64,000 bases of DNA from Seriola aureovittata (GCF_021018895.1 NC_079364.1:31038201-31102200); one strand, 5' to 3'. Counted from the stretch's first letter, positions 25,246-35,760 are shown. The notes: generated from the letters alone by a model not told the origin. Program-made: numbers and translations.

Positions 25246-28200
25246 CATACTCACATTTGCCCCTCCAGACAGACCTAAGGTAACAGACTTGAGGCAAGTC
25301 TCACTCTCGGTCAGTCCACACTGCACCAGTTCTCCCTGGATCACAAACCTGGTCCCACTGCAGTCCTGAACACACAGACACAAAACTATTCAACTACTGT
25401 TGAACTGAAACAACATGGCTGCAGAGCGCAGTGCATGGGGAACAATACCAGTAAAAGACAGCAACAGTGGATGTAATACCTGTGGACACTAAAGGTTCAC
25501 TTAATAATTCAATGTGGAAGTGATACAATTTTCCAATCCGTTTGCCTCTTGTGATGAACTGATTTGATATATGGTGGTGCAGAGATGACACACATCCCCC
25601 TGCTCTCTTGTTTTTTTTAGTTACAACTCTAATCACAACCTTCTATCTACTATAGCTGTAATTGGTTCGGGCTTGTGTAGCTGTGTTGTGCATTTGTTAC
25701 CACAGCATGTGCGTGTGGTATAACAGCAGTGATGTATACGCTACCTTGGCCAGAATGTAGGAGCAGTCCCCATGAAAGGTGTAGGCCTTTCCATCGAAGG
25801 TGTTGATGTGAGCTCCTCCTTCCACAGAGCAGATTCCTGGACAGTTCTCCTCCGCGCATATCCACTGACCGCTCTCACACACACTGTCAGTACACACAGT
25901 TTCATCTTAATTGCCAGTGGAAAGTTGATTAATGAATTTGCAACCCTCTCCAAACCATTCTGGGTCCTACAAAGTGATTTCCCATAATGTCTAATGACTG
26001 ACTGACTGACTGACTGACTGTATCGTACCATTTTTTGCAGTTACTGGTGTATGATTCTCCATGTCCATAGATCTTGCTGTTGTAGCTGCAGGAGCACTGG
26101 CTCAGTGGAACACAACCTTTTCCATTTAAATCATCCAACACCATGCCTGAAAGAAATCAAAGTAATATGTTATCGAAACACCTTGTGTGTGTGCGCCACT
26201 GTTTGCACGTATGTGAATGTCACTCTGCTGTACCTGCAGGGCAGAAGCATCCGTCGATACAGTGGTTGTCACAGGTGCGGCTGGCCTCTGGGTTGGAACA
26301 GGTATCAGCACAGGGACTTCCACACTCTCTGTACTCCATTTTGTCAGGACACGACTTCCCTGTGAAAACACATTCAATTCAAACACAAACAATTCTTTCT
26401 TACCACTTCACTTACATAACCTCTCAGATAACATTTATTCACACGGACTATATAACTGTAGCCTGGTTCCCATCTGTGAACCGCCTGCCCTCAGCTCTAC
26501 TGTATCCTCTACTGCTGCAGAACTCATGTTATGGATGACATGGTCCTCATGTTTTATGAATCAACTTAGAAATGAAGCAATGAAGTATTTTTCCAGGAGC
26601 ACAGTCTTTAAAGTTCCTCTTCAGACATGTTTTAAACTATGTAAAAAAAAAAAATTGTTTAACATGGTTTTCACACATAAAAATGATCAGAACAAATATC
26701 AGAATGGTTAGCGTAGTTAGCATCTTTTATTTGTTTATGTTGTTTGTTAACTTGTAACTGGCAGTGGCTGACACAGTGTTAGTGGTTGTGCTAATGCTAA
26801 CTCTCTCTCTCTGTACTGACAAGGTTCCAGGTTTATTTAGCCCCGCCCCCAATCCCCACAAATTAACAGGATTGGTTCCTTAGGTTTGTGACGTATGAAA
26901 CCCTGGCTGTCTGAATCTGTTTTTATGAGACTGTCATTGGTTCACTGCAGTTCAAGGTGGAAACACTCAGTCATGGTGTTGATGATTATTTCTCTCATCA
27001 TATGTCTTGTGTTATATAAAAAAACATTATATGGATGTTAACAAGTTTAAACACTTGATTTTCATCTTTAAGTTACAAGAAGCACATCCCATTAGTCATG
27101 TTATATTTTATTGATATGGCCTGGTGTTGCCCATGTCTTTGCCTGTTCTCGGTTAGGGAAACAATTGAGTGGGCATGAAGTTGGTCAATTGCTATTAACA
27201 GTTAAAACACAACTCTAAACCCTAAACTCTAAGTCAAGGTTCAGGATCCCTTTAGTGAATTAACCCTTTGACTCCTCATTCACCTTTAAATATAGAAAAA
27301 AATATCCAAATTGCATAATGCTGTAAAATGCTCACAATATTTGATATCTACTACTGTCCTTTTGATATTGCCCAACAGTCTTAATTAACTTGCTTAACTA
27401 TGCTTACTGCACAAACCTCGCTACTGACTGACAGTGATGTCAGTGCTTGAAATGACTCTTTATGATGGCTGAAACAGTTTCACCTTTTTTGTCACATTTG
27501 TCTAGATTGGTCTCTTCTTGGATTTATTTGACTTATGCTACAGTCTTTTGAGGCAATGAACCGATATTTAAACAGCAGTGTCTCACAGTGTACAATGTAC
27601 TCACAGCAGAGCATTTTGGTCCTCCAGTTGTTGGGTTTGCCACCAGCATGGACACACTGTCTGGAGAACTCAGACACAGTGTTGCACAGGCAGAAGGGGT
27701 CTGCGTGTGTTTCTCTGCCGTTGCCACAGTGACAGAGGTCAGCAATACAAGCAGCGGTGAAGGCGGGGATGTCCAGCAGATTGTAACAGGTGTTGAAGGC
27801 TGGCCCTGTGAGGATCTGCTCACACAGAGGTTTCTGTAGGACGGATGGACGGACAGAGACAGGAGAAAGGGCAATTGATTTGGCAGGCAAAGCAGAGACA
27901 GTGCAACATTAAACATTTCTGCATCAAAGGTGCACTAAGATTAGTATTTTATCTATAGGGGGCTGTGGCTCTGTAACCAGATTAGCTGTGATTTAAGGTG
28001 TAGGACTGGTTTAAACCTATGTTGTCTGGGTCAAAGTAAACTATACCAGTGGTTTAGTCTCAACCCACTTGCCGTGACCAACAGAACTTCCTAAACTCCT
28101 GTAGAGGTCACTGCATCTGAGGTTTAACTTAAACCTACAATGGAAATGGTTTATCTTAGGTTCAGTATAAAGACAGATTTACACCTTTAAAATCATTAAT

Positions 28201-31095
28201 TTCTAAAATTTAATTTATTACCATATATGTTATTTTGAAGGCAACACTATACTTAAATGTCAAGTGTATGTTATTGTGTAATTAATGTTACTGATCACTG
28301 GTCACTGATAATCTGACAAACAGCAACCAGTTGTTAATGCATGGCCACAAGTCCTGTGCCTGCAAGAACAACATGTGGTCAGTTAACCACTAATGTTTAA
28401 GTCATAGACACAATGTTTGGTCACTGCAGCTTTAGTGTAAGTTAATACTGTATTCATTATTGATTATTGATACCACAGTAGACTGAAAATAAATGTGGGA
28501 AAATGTGCTTCAATACAATGTACATTTGACTGAAATGATTAAGACAATATTAGTAATGGTGGTGGTCAACTATCACATGTGCAAGTAGATGAAGAGTCAA
28601 GTGGTCAACCTGTATTACTTATTAATGTTGTATCGATTCAACAAATCATTAGGAAAGGCGACAATTTTGATAATCACTCATGCATCATCCATGGTGTAAC
28701 CCCACACAGATAAAATGCTGATAGGAATGATACTTGATGCAGTGCAATCTGGGAAGCATTTGCACATTTAAAATGTGGTAAAAGTAATTAAAGGTTCCCT
28801 GTGGAGTTTTGGACGATAGACGATTTAGATGTAGGTGAAACACCATCTATATATGGCAGAATGGTGTCACATTATTCTACTGATAAACAGGTGATGCTAA
28901 CATGGCTGCTGAAATGCACCCACAAATGCAAAGAAGAATAATTCAAAATACTTAAAATACTTAAAAATGTATGTTATGTTATGTTTTGTATTTGTGCTGG
29001 TTTGAGTCGAAGGGGACACATGACAGTATTCAGAAATAACAAAGCAGGCTTTCATTATTCATGTTTTTTGGTTATAGACTCTTTATGTTGGTACTATGTT
29101 TGTCAGTCTTCTTCACTTATCACCACTCTAATATGGAGGAAAAGCTGCTACTGGAACATGGTTTTGCTAAAACCAGTAGCAATCCCAGCTCAGCATATTA
29201 ATCAAAGAGCAGTGATGAAGCCACTGCAGTGACACCATGAGATGTCAAAATAATGTACATGCAAAACAATTAAGGTGCTGGCCATGGTATACTAGGGATG
29301 CAGTATTGTGGAGAACGATTTTTTTCCATACAACTGGGTGAAGCCTCACCATGTCGTTGCAGCTTTGTACTGGTTCCAGTGTGTAGTCGGAGCAGCTTTC
29401 AGTGGGACCATCCATTTTCCAGAAGCTGGCGAAATCCATGGGGGAAAGTTTCACACCTGTTTGGACAATATCAAAGAATCAGCTCACTTCTTTGGCCACG
29501 CCCACACTGACGAACCCGTTGAAGTGAATGAAAATGTACCATGACTGTAGAACTCGTTGTGCAGCCGGATCCCATTAAAGTCTCCACAGAGACCACAGGT
29601 TTGGTTCCTGTACTTCGAGTCTAGCTCCACCTGAGAGGACAAAACCACACACACGTATAAAAATGAAATATACATATGTATATATATATATATACATACA
29701 TAAATATGTATACATAGCCATATGATCCTACCAGAAAAGAGTCCTCCTCGTTCCAGATAGCAACCAGTCCCAGGTTTGCTTTGATTTTGATGTAGGTAGG
29801 AGTTTTCTCGATAAACACTCCTGCTCGACTGAACGGTAAAACAGCTCTGAAAAAAAAGTTTTGGGTAGTTTTATCTAACCATGTCAGAGGAGAAATTCAC
29901 TTCTGCGTCTGATGTCTTTAGGTTGTGACTATGTTGTTCTACTGATGATCATTTCAGACAAGTGTTTTCGCAAGGACACAAAGACAAATCTCAAGATCAG
30001 ATTCCATAAAACATCACAAATCATAAAGCTCCTCTGTTCAATTCAACTATAACGCACATGATCTCAAGGCACTTTACGGGGTAAGATCAAGACCTTACAA
30101 TATTATAGAGAAACACCCAACAGTTCTCATAGAGAGCGGCACTTGGTGACAGGGGGAGGAAAAACTCCCTTTTTAACAGGAAGAAACCTCCAACAGAACC
30201 AGACTCAGGGTGCCTCGACCGGTTGGGTTAAAGATTTCTTTTCCAACATTAATTTACATAACTAACCACAGTACTGAGAAACACCACAAACAGATTAGTG
30301 TTGTTTTTTCCCCCCCGTTGTTAAGGGTGTGATATATTATTGCATGTGCTTAAATATGTGCTATCCAGTGTGAAGCAATAGCTTTTACAGTAAGAATGCA
30401 AGGGGTTTAGAGTTTTTAACTTACGGGTTGCCATCAATGACCACTGAGCCCTTGGACAGCTCCACCACTGAACCCTCCAGCTTCATGATGATGTTTTTGA
30501 TGGTGGGATGACCGTCAGCCTCGTGTCTCCTTATCTGGATGTTGAAGTCATTGTAAGTGCTCCTGCATGTGGAGGCCAGAACATAGTTGCAGGTGGAGTG
30601 CAACTGGTAGACATCCCCATCAAAGGTCTTGAAGTGGAAGTTACCCCATGTACTGCAAACCTGGCCATTGTGGATGGGATTCACTCCTACAGGGACAAAT
30701 CAGGACGTTATACCACAAAGGAGACCATGTTTTACACAGGTATTTACTCACATGAATGAATGCTAACGTAAAAAAAAAAAATTGTTTACAATCACTACCA
30801 ACAACCTACAAGCTCACCTGTTATTTTCCCAGGAATCTGAGACATGGAGTTCACAGCATACTTTGCCTCTGTTGAGAGAAAGAAGAATAATTGGTCATGA
30901 AATCAATAATCACATCTCAAAAAATACATTAAAACAAAATAAGGATGAACTTTTTTCTGCAGCACATTTGACTGTCCTGTTTGTTACATGTGTCAGGCTG
31001 CCTACTATAATGAGTATAATGTATGTACCGCTCTGCCAAGCAGCTATGATGGCAGACAGGGTCAGCCATAGCAGCCACTTGTTTGCCATAGCCAT
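1..31095 (-). CDS. muc5-like: Gel-forming secreted mucin (MUC5AC/5B/2-like), N-terminal and central part, 3' end outside window
   Basis: A secreted, polymerising mucin that forms epithelial mucus. I joined 30 exons by hand; every junction is GT-AG and the phases agree throughout: 31095-31029, 30868-30818, 30686-30425, 29846-29732, 29630-29540, 29456-29350, 27833-27605, 26359-26234, 26146-26029, 25883-25745, 25365-25255, 24920-24851, 24208-24071, 23980-23816, 23738-23644, 23550-23424, 23332-23077, 22794-22742, 21916-21813, 21640-21489, 21366-21228, 20400-20290, 20198-20019, 19908-19669, 18826-18670, 13034-12906, 12729-12579, 12445-12411, 12315-12088, 11976-1. About 1,315 residues precede the central exon and about 3,990 more lie within it. 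Domain order is signal peptide, VWD1-C8-TIL, VWD2-C8-TIL, VWD3-C8, then CysD/PTS. VWD1 looks closer to MUC5AC than MUC2 from memory, and the many CysDs fit MUC5AC/5B. Orthology within the family is not settled. Confidence 0.93.
297..10549 (-). repeat. Twelve near-identical CysD (Mucin2 WxxW) modules
   Basis: Each module is 308 bp, from the Cys-Pro-Asp-Gly codons to the Cys-Cys-Val-Cys codons. Plus-coordinate spans: 297-604, 1350-1657, 2277-2584, 3330-3637, 4383-4690, 5310-5617, 6048-6355, 6975-7282, 7713-8020, 8577-8884, 9315-9622, 10242-10549. The translation begins [18 protein letters not shown]: it has the WxxW motif (WSEW, a C-mannosylation-type sequence), an NMT sequon, and about ten cysteines ending FKCCVC. 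Copies differ by only a few bases. CysD domains are known as non-covalent cross-linking modules of mucin networks. Confidence 0.92.
10550..11281 (-). repeat. Proximal PTS segment with mixed repeat variants
   Basis: A 732-base coding stretch of Thr/Ser/Pro codons between CysD 12 and CysD 13. Its left part has the standard 63-base units. Its right part (about 10,980-11,250) is irregular, with changed units such as [20 protein letters not shown] wording and shortened copies. It is the boundary between the homogenised array and older mucin sequence. Confidence 0.8.
11282..11578 (-). repeat. CysD module 13, divergent copy
   Basis: A WxxW module with the same cysteine plan as the twelve downstream copies but clearly diverged: [16 protein letters not shown] at its start and VKCCKTPQC at its end. 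WSKW replaces WSEW, and a [12 protein letters not shown] stretch matches the [11 protein letters not shown] stretch of the array. It is flanked by PTS on both sides and by irregular repeats on the array side (10550-11281), so it is older than the array. Confidence 0.88.
11672..11971 (-). repeat. CysD module 14, first CysD of the mucin
   Basis: The most N-terminal WxxW module: [15 protein letters not shown], then [11 protein letters not shown], ending VMCCDYSAC. The WSPW motif is retained. It follows the exon 30 acceptor directly, with a short Pro/Ser/Thr linker ([16 protein letters not shown]) separating it from module 13. Divergence from module 13 and from the array shows it did not take part in the recent amplification. 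Confidence 0.88.
12088..13034 (-). CDS. muc5-like: Mucin exons 26-29: post-D3 Cys-rich segment and start of PTS
   Basis: Exon 26 encodes [17 protein letters not shown] and a CGSPC cluster, a segment strongly conserved in MUC2/MUC5 mucins right after C8-3. Exon 27 is another TIL-like module. Exon 28 is only 35 bases; without it exons 27 and 29 would be out of frame, so it is required. Exon 29 finishes the Cys-rich module ([19 protein letters not shown]) and turns into the first Thr/Pro-rich stretch ([15 protein letters not shown]). It ends in phase 1 and joins the giant exon. Confidence 0.9.
13563..13762. repeat. TA-rich palindromic microsatellite
   Basis: Alternating TA/ATA tracts with embedded CATATG words fill this stretch in mucin intron 25. 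A 12-base inverted pair (13583-13594 with 13721-13732, TTTCTCTTCCTT and its complement) brackets it, so the whole could fold as a long hairpin. The Tc1 element begins at its right edge, inserted at a TA. Confidence 0.85.
13763..15335 (+). mobile_element. Tc1-like DNA transposon with long IR/DR termini, full length
   Basis: Inverted terminal repeats of about 212 bp (13763-13975 and 15124-15335) start CAGACCCTTTCC and match almost base for base with a handful of differences. Each arm holds two copies of CAAAAAATTAGAATA (13774-13788 and 13949-13963 on the left), the IR/DR layout that binds Tc1 transposases. TA dinucleotides flank both ends, the Tc1/mariner target duplication. The element lies antisense inside mucin intron 25. 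Confidence 0.93.
14040..15026 (+). CDS. Tc1-family transposase, 328 aa, apparently intact
   Basis: Cuts and pastes the surrounding element. The N-terminal paired-like helix-turn-helix region (about residues 1-120, [10 protein letters not shown]... with [10 protein letters not shown]) binds the terminal repeats. Catalytic residues are visible in order: Asp in FSDESK, Asp in [10 protein letters not shown], and Glu in NPIENLW, with 34 residues between the second Asp and the Glu (DD34E). The motif VWRKTGEE and the GAMSG segment are also typical. The frame has no stop or shift over a normal family length. The start at 14040 sits just inside the left terminal repeat. Activity cannot be judged from sequence alone. 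Confidence 0.93.
   Translation: MGKTADMTTGQKTIIDTLHRMVKPQKFIAKEAGCSQSAVSKHINGKSSGRAKCGRRRCTSKRDDRGLQRIIKQRRFKNLAEMAGVTASKTTTFRRIREMGYNCRVPCVKPLLNLSQRRKRLNWAKEKKDWTVGKWSKVLFSDESKVCLSFGNQGPRVWRKTGEEQNPSCLRSSVKYPQSVMIWGAMSGAGVGKLSFLKSKVTATVYQNVLEDFMIPSAEDLYGDADFIFQQDLAPSHTARSTKTWFDAHAITVLDWPANSPDLNPIENLWGILKRKMRTTRPNNKEELTASIKEIWASITPRQCHRLIASMPRRIEAVIKAEGFPTKY
16738..17890. repeat. Pair of diverged direct copies of an unassigned repeat
   Basis: About 200 bases at 16738-16935 and again at 17693-17890 align in the same orientation with many substitutions. Shared words include CAAGAAGGCA, GAGTAGAGATA and GGATGCTTGA. I do not recognise the family. Both copies lie in mucin intron 25, and the sequence between them carries a fish-type dispersed repeat with nuclear-receptor-like half sites. 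Confidence 0.6.
17380..17595 (+). repeat. Dispersed teleost repeat with AGGTCA/TGACCT half sites
   Basis: From about 17380 the sequence reads like a repeat common in fish genomes: CCAAATTTGAAGAAATTCCC, then GAGATATC, then ATAATGCCTCCGGCC. Near its start it holds AGGTCAcagTGACCT (17409-17423) followed at once by further TGACCT/TGACCa sites. The family assignment is from memory of similar fish sequences; its class (SINE-like or DNA element) is not clear. Confidence 0.5.
18670..21366 (-). CDS. muc5-like: Mucin exons 21-25: VWD3 and C8-3
   Basis: Exon 21 carries the VWD3 opening ([21 protein letters not shown]). Exons 22-23 supply the core, and exon 24 has the third CGLCG motif ([15 protein letters not shown]) and the start of the C8-3 region. 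Exon 25 continues C8-3 with the run [15 protein letters not shown]. In the family D3 carries the cysteines that cross-link mucins N-terminally into dimers or trimers. Exon 22's acceptor is abutted by a 270-bp TG tract (see findings). Exon 25 ends in phase 1 and splices across the 5.6-kb intron to exon 26, completing a Pro codon. Confidence 0.92.
20411..20680. repeat. CA/TG microsatellite next to mucin exon 22
   Basis: About 270 bases of CA dinucleotides with occasional CG, CAT and CC interruptions, internally duplicated (the CG/CAT-interrupted block occurs twice). On the mucin strand it is a TG tract ending about ten bases before the exon 22 acceptor at 20400/20401. Very long His-Thr or Cys-Val frames here are artefacts of the repeat. 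Confidence 0.95.
20694..20900. repeat. Candidate dispersed fish repeat in mucin intron 21
   Basis: Starts with AGATTCAGATTCAGATGAC and TTTATTACTCCCAAG, wording typical of the end of an abundant fish retroelement or MITE that follows CA tracts. Only the beginning is recognisable, and the right boundary is a guess. Confidence 0.35.
21489..26146 (-). CDS. muc5-like: Mucin exons 9-20: VWD2, C8-2, TIL2 and linker
   Basis: Exon 9 finishes TIL1. Exon 10 starts VWD2 ([19 protein letters not shown]). Exons 11-13 give the beta-rich core, and exon 14 begins with the second half of [14 protein letters not shown]. Exons 15-16 encode the C8-2 block (about residues 600-672). Exon 17 is a long TIL exon with regular cysteines, and exons 18-20 continue the Cys-rich linker. 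All phases are preserved (for example exon 12 ends in phase 1 and exon 13 supplies the completing bases). Small introns between exons are typical of compact fish genes. Intron 10 (25366-25744) and the others contain no other gene. Confidence 0.92.
25193..25240. repeat. TG microsatellite beside mucin exon 11 donor
   Basis: A run of about 23 TG units. On the mucin strand it is a CA repeat beginning about 15 bases downstream of the exon 11 donor (25255/25254). Confidence 0.9.
25995..26020. repeat. GACT tetranucleotide repeat beside mucin exon 9 donor
   Basis: About six GACT units, ending only about 8 bases from the exon 9 donor at 26029/26028. Length changes here would alter the sequence just downstream of the 5' splice site. 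Confidence 0.85.
26234..31095 (-). CDS. muc5-like: Mucin exons 1-8: signal peptide, VWD1, C8-1, TIL1
   Basis: The start is [13 protein letters not shown]..., a short basic n-region followed by a hydrophobic core and small residues (AAWQSEA), a typical signal peptide cut near residue 20-24. Exon 3 opens VWD1 with [15 protein letters not shown]. Exon 5 carries the CGLCGDFNG motif (about residue 180). Exon 7 is the Cys-rich C8 domain (about residues 232-307), and exon 8 is a TIL-type module with many cysteines. In this family the VWD assemblies drive disulfide-linked multimerisation and acidic, calcium-dependent packing in granules. A dispersed repeat sits in intron 3. Introns 6 (27834-29349) and 7 (26360-27604) hold nothing I recognise. 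Confidence 0.92.
30040..30235 (+). repeat. Dispersed teleost repeat in mucin intron 3
   Basis: Contains GGCACTTTACGGGG, GGAGGAAAAACTCCC, TTTAACAGGAAGAAACCTCC and CAGAACCAGACTCAGGG in order. This is the wording of an abundant SINE/LINE-tail type fish repeat. It lies between mucin exons 3 and 4, antisense to the gene. The family name is not certain. Confidence 0.55.
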
Positions 31096-31142
31096 TTGCT
31101 TCTCCACAGGAACAATGAGGAAGATGGGAGGGAGGCCCAATT

Positions 31143-31149
31143 CTTTATA
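31143..31149 (-). promoter_or_regulatory. TATA box of the mucin gene
   Basis: On the minus strand TATAAAG lies about 48 bases upstream of the mucin start codon. This would put transcription initiation near 31118 and give a 5' UTR of only about 25 bases. A TATA-driven promoter suits a tissue-restricted secretory gene, in contrast to the TATA-less snrpa1 promoter. The placement is inferred from motif and spacing; no transcript was seen. Confidence 0.6.
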
Positions 31150-33234
31150 CTAGGGGGCAAGTCTTAGTGTGGCAGGTGAGGGAGTGGCATTCCCATAGAT
31201 TCACGTGATTCATGACTGCTGGTCCTGCCCTATGTCTCATGTGTTTCCATGGTTCACACTGCTTCACACACCTGATGTGAAGGATGAGGTTACTGAGCAA
31301 AAAGATGTTCACTTCACATCTGTGACACAGATAAACTGGTATGAATGTGAAATCAATGTCCACAATGATGGACAAACCAACATGGTGTTTTGTTTTGTTT
31401 TAGTCCATCTGACGTGTTCTGGATCATACAGATTCATAACTTTCTGGATGAATACAACACACAGGAATGACGTAGAAACATGGTCACTCACAAAATAGAT
31501 CTTTGAGATTACATTTGTTTTTACTTCACTACATAATAAAAAAGAAAATTACTACTTTAACTAAATTGCAGTTTCAAAGACTTCCTTTCCAAAAGATAGC
31601 AAACAGAGGGCTTAATGTTTTATATTCTAAAAGTGTTAGATGTTTAACATTCGACGGTGTGTCCAAAGACTTTATTTAACTTATTTACTCATTTATTTAA
31701 CTTCATTGTATGTTTTATATATTTATATTTCTTTAACAGTACTCTTTTTGTCATAGGACCAATAGGGCGCCATCACATCCAAAAAGTGAGTCAGTTCCAC
31801 CAAAAAAGTTGTGCACTAACCAGGATAAAGATAAAACATTAGTGGAGAAGCTTCTCTGCCACAGAGCATGGGATCTTGTCGGTGAGGAAGAGGATAGTGA
31901 GAGGGAGGTGCACCAGTTCTAAGGGGTCGTCAGGACCAGCAGCTACAAGGACTGGATAACAACAATCCAACCACAACTTTAGATCAGAAGTGACACTCAC
32001 CGGGGACAATCATTCAGAGTCATCCCAGTGCAACTCCATTACATCGCTGGACTGTCAAGCCATGAGGAGTGAGCACTTACCACAAACCCTTCAACACCTT
32101 AATGTCTCTGATCCCACCCCGATGATAGGACCCTGGAGTGTTTTGACATCATCATGACATCACGTGTAACATGTCAATAACACTACTGGGGGCAGAGGCA
32201 GATATTTGAAAACCTGCAACAGCATGGAAAAATACCACCAGACGGAAATGAGAAAATATTTTATTTTGTAATTTGGTTGAACTCAACCCTTTAAAACATG
32301 AACAGTGAGTTGAAAGGAACTTGAAGAGTCGGGGGGAAACACTGCTTAAAACTGCAACTCAAAACCTAACCTACGTCCTGTATTTGAGAAGATGTCCTCG
32401 GTTAGTTTCTATCTGAGGCAATGACGTGTAAGAAGGAAAGTAAAAGCTCAGAAGCCTCAGGAGACGCCTTAGTCATTATCGAAGCTTCAAGTAAAAAACA
32501 CCCACAACAACCAACTCTATTTTAGACGTGCAGGAGTTGACCATGGTAGTCTATGACCAATTATGGATTGAATATAAGGCTTTAGATCAATAGACTTCAG
32601 TAAATACTCACTTGAGTGTTTGTATTTGCTTTGCTTTATCATATTTTGACTTAGGCAATAAAAGCTTGAACATATCCAAGGTGTGTTCAGATCTCTGAGT
32701 GATTAAGACTTTTGCCTTTTGTTGCCTTATCACCAGCAGTCATCTTCAACAATAGCAAGACTCAACAGTGACTCAACATGAATGGAGAGCTGAGATTACT
32801 TAAATTCACTCCACTTCATTAGAGATCCATTAGTATTGTTTTACCGTCCACAAAAAGGAGATTATGAGGCCGGGTGACGTGGGTCTGCTCTGTGCTGCAC
32901 AGTTATGGGTGTAGCCCTGCTATCTACACAGCAATTGTTTTCAGTGCTGCTGTTTGAATCCTGTTGTTTTAAAGAAGGTTCAGTAAATCACACACACACA
33001 CACAACAGCAGCTCATAATACCACCTCAACCATGAAACATTATTCACAAAGAAGAAAAAATAAACAATAGTTTCTAAGGTTCAAAAGTCACTTTCCCGCT
33101 CCTGTGGTCTCAGGGTCTTTATATGTGTGTTTCCTAGCAAGATACACAGCTGATGTGTAAAAATGTTTTACTTAGATCAGCTTTAATTTGATATATATCA
33201 AGTTTCGCAGTAGTAAGTAACAATAATGAAAACT
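31150..33234. other. Intergenic region upstream of the mucin
   Basis: No gene is supported. Short open frames have no recognisable domain. The first few hundred bases should contain the mucin's upstream control sequence, but I could not identify specific sites beyond the TATA box. A TATGAGTTAC-like, AT-rich composition prevails. Confidence 0.5.
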
Positions 33235-33365
33235 CACCAACACTGGACATTTGAAAACTGGAAAAACATAGTCTGGTCTGATGAATCTGGATTTCTGCTG
33301 AGGCAGAGATGGTGGGGTCAGGATTTGGTGTCAACAGCATGAATCCATGGACATTTACTATTAAC
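33235..33365 (+). mobile_element. Fragment of a Tc1-like transposase
   Basis: Broken translation reads NW..IVWSDESGFLL followed by a VRIW..QHESMD-type stretch, which matches the first catalytic Asp region (SDES) of a common fish Tc1 family. Frame changes and the short length show it is a relic. No terminal repeats were found around it. Confidence 0.6.
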
Positions 33366-34556
33366 AATGACACTCTAGTGACGCTGTAGAAACCTGTATT
33401 TACCTTCCTCAGTGTTGTTAAGCTTTCCTGGTTTATCGTCTGGACTTTAGTTGGAGCACATGGGAGACGAGGAAACTTGAGTTGTCACATTTATTTACTG
33501 AGAAACAGCTTAAAGTGCACATACATTGCACTGTATGTTCAAAGCTAGACTGCTAACTACTAATTAACTAGCTAACTAACTTTCTGCTAAGTCGCAGGGA
33601 TCACCTCTCTCTCTCTCTCTCTCTCTCTCGCCCGCTATGCACACAACCTATGTACTGATCTATTCCCAGAAGAAGCTACGCGACTTCTTTAACAACATTC
33701 TGTCTCATCCTTTCCAAACTTACTGTGGATTTTTCAGAGATGATAAATCAGTGTAATTTGCTCATTTTTTCAACGTCTTAATGCTTAATGTGCAATTCTA
33801 GTTTCCACTTACATCTGCACATGCGTATAATGCTGCAATATCATAAGTGAGCTCAGAACGGTAGAAGATGAGTCAATGACAGCTTGACAAGCAGATATCG
33901 CCAGAGACAGTTGAGAAAGGAGATGGCTCACTTACAATTATTTCAACTTTTTTTATCCATAAGGCTAAAACATTTTTTTTTTTTAATACGTCATTCATAT
34001 GGCTTGTTATGCCCCAGCCTAGAGGGGGGAGCCTAGGACACAACATAAACTGGCCCAATCTTCCCCAAGTCCCAAGTAGCCATAACAAAGATTGGTTTAA
34101 ATATAACGAAAGTGATTTATTTACATAAAGGTTTTAAGTGAACATAATAAAATAAATACTGAGTTTAGGCTTCAGGGTGGACTAAGGCCAACATAATAAA
34201 CATAATAACCCTGTCTGGAAAGTAAACAACTAATCCAACCAAAGGAAAACAAATGACAACAAACTCACCTCCCTAACTAAATGAACAGGAGAAAACAAGA
34301 GAAACAAAACTGGCAGCCCACCCTTACTACTCAAATGAATCTAAGAACTACACAAAGCTGAGTCACTGCAACAGTGTGGCCAGTAGGGAGAAGAGGAGAA
34401 TGAGACAACGAGCCGGCGGCCATCTTGGCTCGTTGTATATCAGGTGACCAGGGGCTGCAGCCAATCACCGACCAGGACGCAGAGCCTTTCCACCAATGAC
34501 GGCGCGGCTGCGGCACACACCTATTTGCATACAATAAGAAAACACAGGAACGCAGG

Positions 34557-34590
<34 letters not shown>

Positions 34591-35489
34591 ATACACAACA
34601 GACCAACTACAATAATATGACCGCGGTCACAACACGGCTAGATTTATCAAGACCCCACCCATCTTCATGTGACATCATAATGAAATTCATCACTATACCG
34701 TCTCCCTGAAATGAATTAAATCCAAAAAGTGCTAAAGAAGAAGATTTATGTTTTACTAGAAACTGACCTCACTAATGAAGTGCCTTAATATGTAAGTTTT
34801 TATTTCAATTACTTTGTAGTAGTTAATTTATGATTTACTCTGTTTAATCTGTTTTAATGTTTGTTGTTGTTTTTGTAACTTATTGTTCTCAATATATTAT
34901 TTTTCTATAAATTTCATAATTGCCTTTGCAGTTCGTAAATTTTAAATTTAACGATAAAAAACATACAAAATTATTTCCTGTAACTGTGTCACGTGGGTTT
35001 CACAGATAGGATTCTTTCGCTCCATAGTCACTGAAATAAATATTGGATTAATTTTACACAATCCACAGATCTTCCAAACATTCCAAAATTAAAATGAAAA
35101 TTTTCAGACCCACAGTTCATGAGAAAATTAACTTCATTCAGATCTGTCTGTGTCTCCGCAACACACTCTCGCGAGATCTCGCACTGCTGTTTCACTGCTG
35201 CAGTGCTGCAGACGTCGAGAGACTTGTATGTGAAACCATGAATTAAAAGTTAAAACTTGTATTCCTTTTCTTGATAATACTTTTATTGTTATCATCATTT
35301 AACTGCTTTTGGATGGAAAACAGTGAGTATTGTTAGACTGATATGTTCTTGTACTGAGTTGATCACATATTAAGCTTGCGTCACATCATGTGGAACCTAA
35401 TGGACCCTTGCATACTCACAGATGCAGAAAGTATAACATTGGCATTATAGTTAGGGTAAGAAGCTCAGACATCTGTAGAGTTGCTGCTC

Positions 35490-35760
35490 ACTTGCATCGA
35501 AAGGAGCCAGTTGACGTGGTTCGTCATTTCATCAGGATGCTTCCATTTGAGTTTTTTCTAGGCACGTCTAACTGGTAAGAGACCACCGTGGTAAAAACAC
35601 AGAGAGACTGGGAACCATATCTGGCCTGGGAATGCCTAGGGATTCCCTGGGAGCTGGAAAATATTGCTGCGGAGAGGGATGTCTATCTACCTTGCTTGAT
35701 GCTAGCACAACTGGACCTTGGATAAGCAGCAGAAAGTGGATTGATGGATGGATGGATCAA
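35490..35760 (+). mobile_element. 3' end of a non-LTR retrotransposon relic with GGAT tail
   Basis: The sequence CTGGCCTGGGAATGCC, then GATTCCCTGGGAGCTGGAA, then CTGGACCTTGGATAAGC, ending in a short GGAT tandem (about 35742-35757), is the classic decayed 3' terminus of an abundant fish LINE. Translation still hints at LAWE.LGIPWE.LE. The 5' part is missing, as usual for truncated insertions. Confidence 0.65.

Noticed and set aside
31860..32230. Possible SINE or short gene upstream of the mucin
   Set aside because: No A/B box, tail or target duplication, and no open frame of note could be identified.
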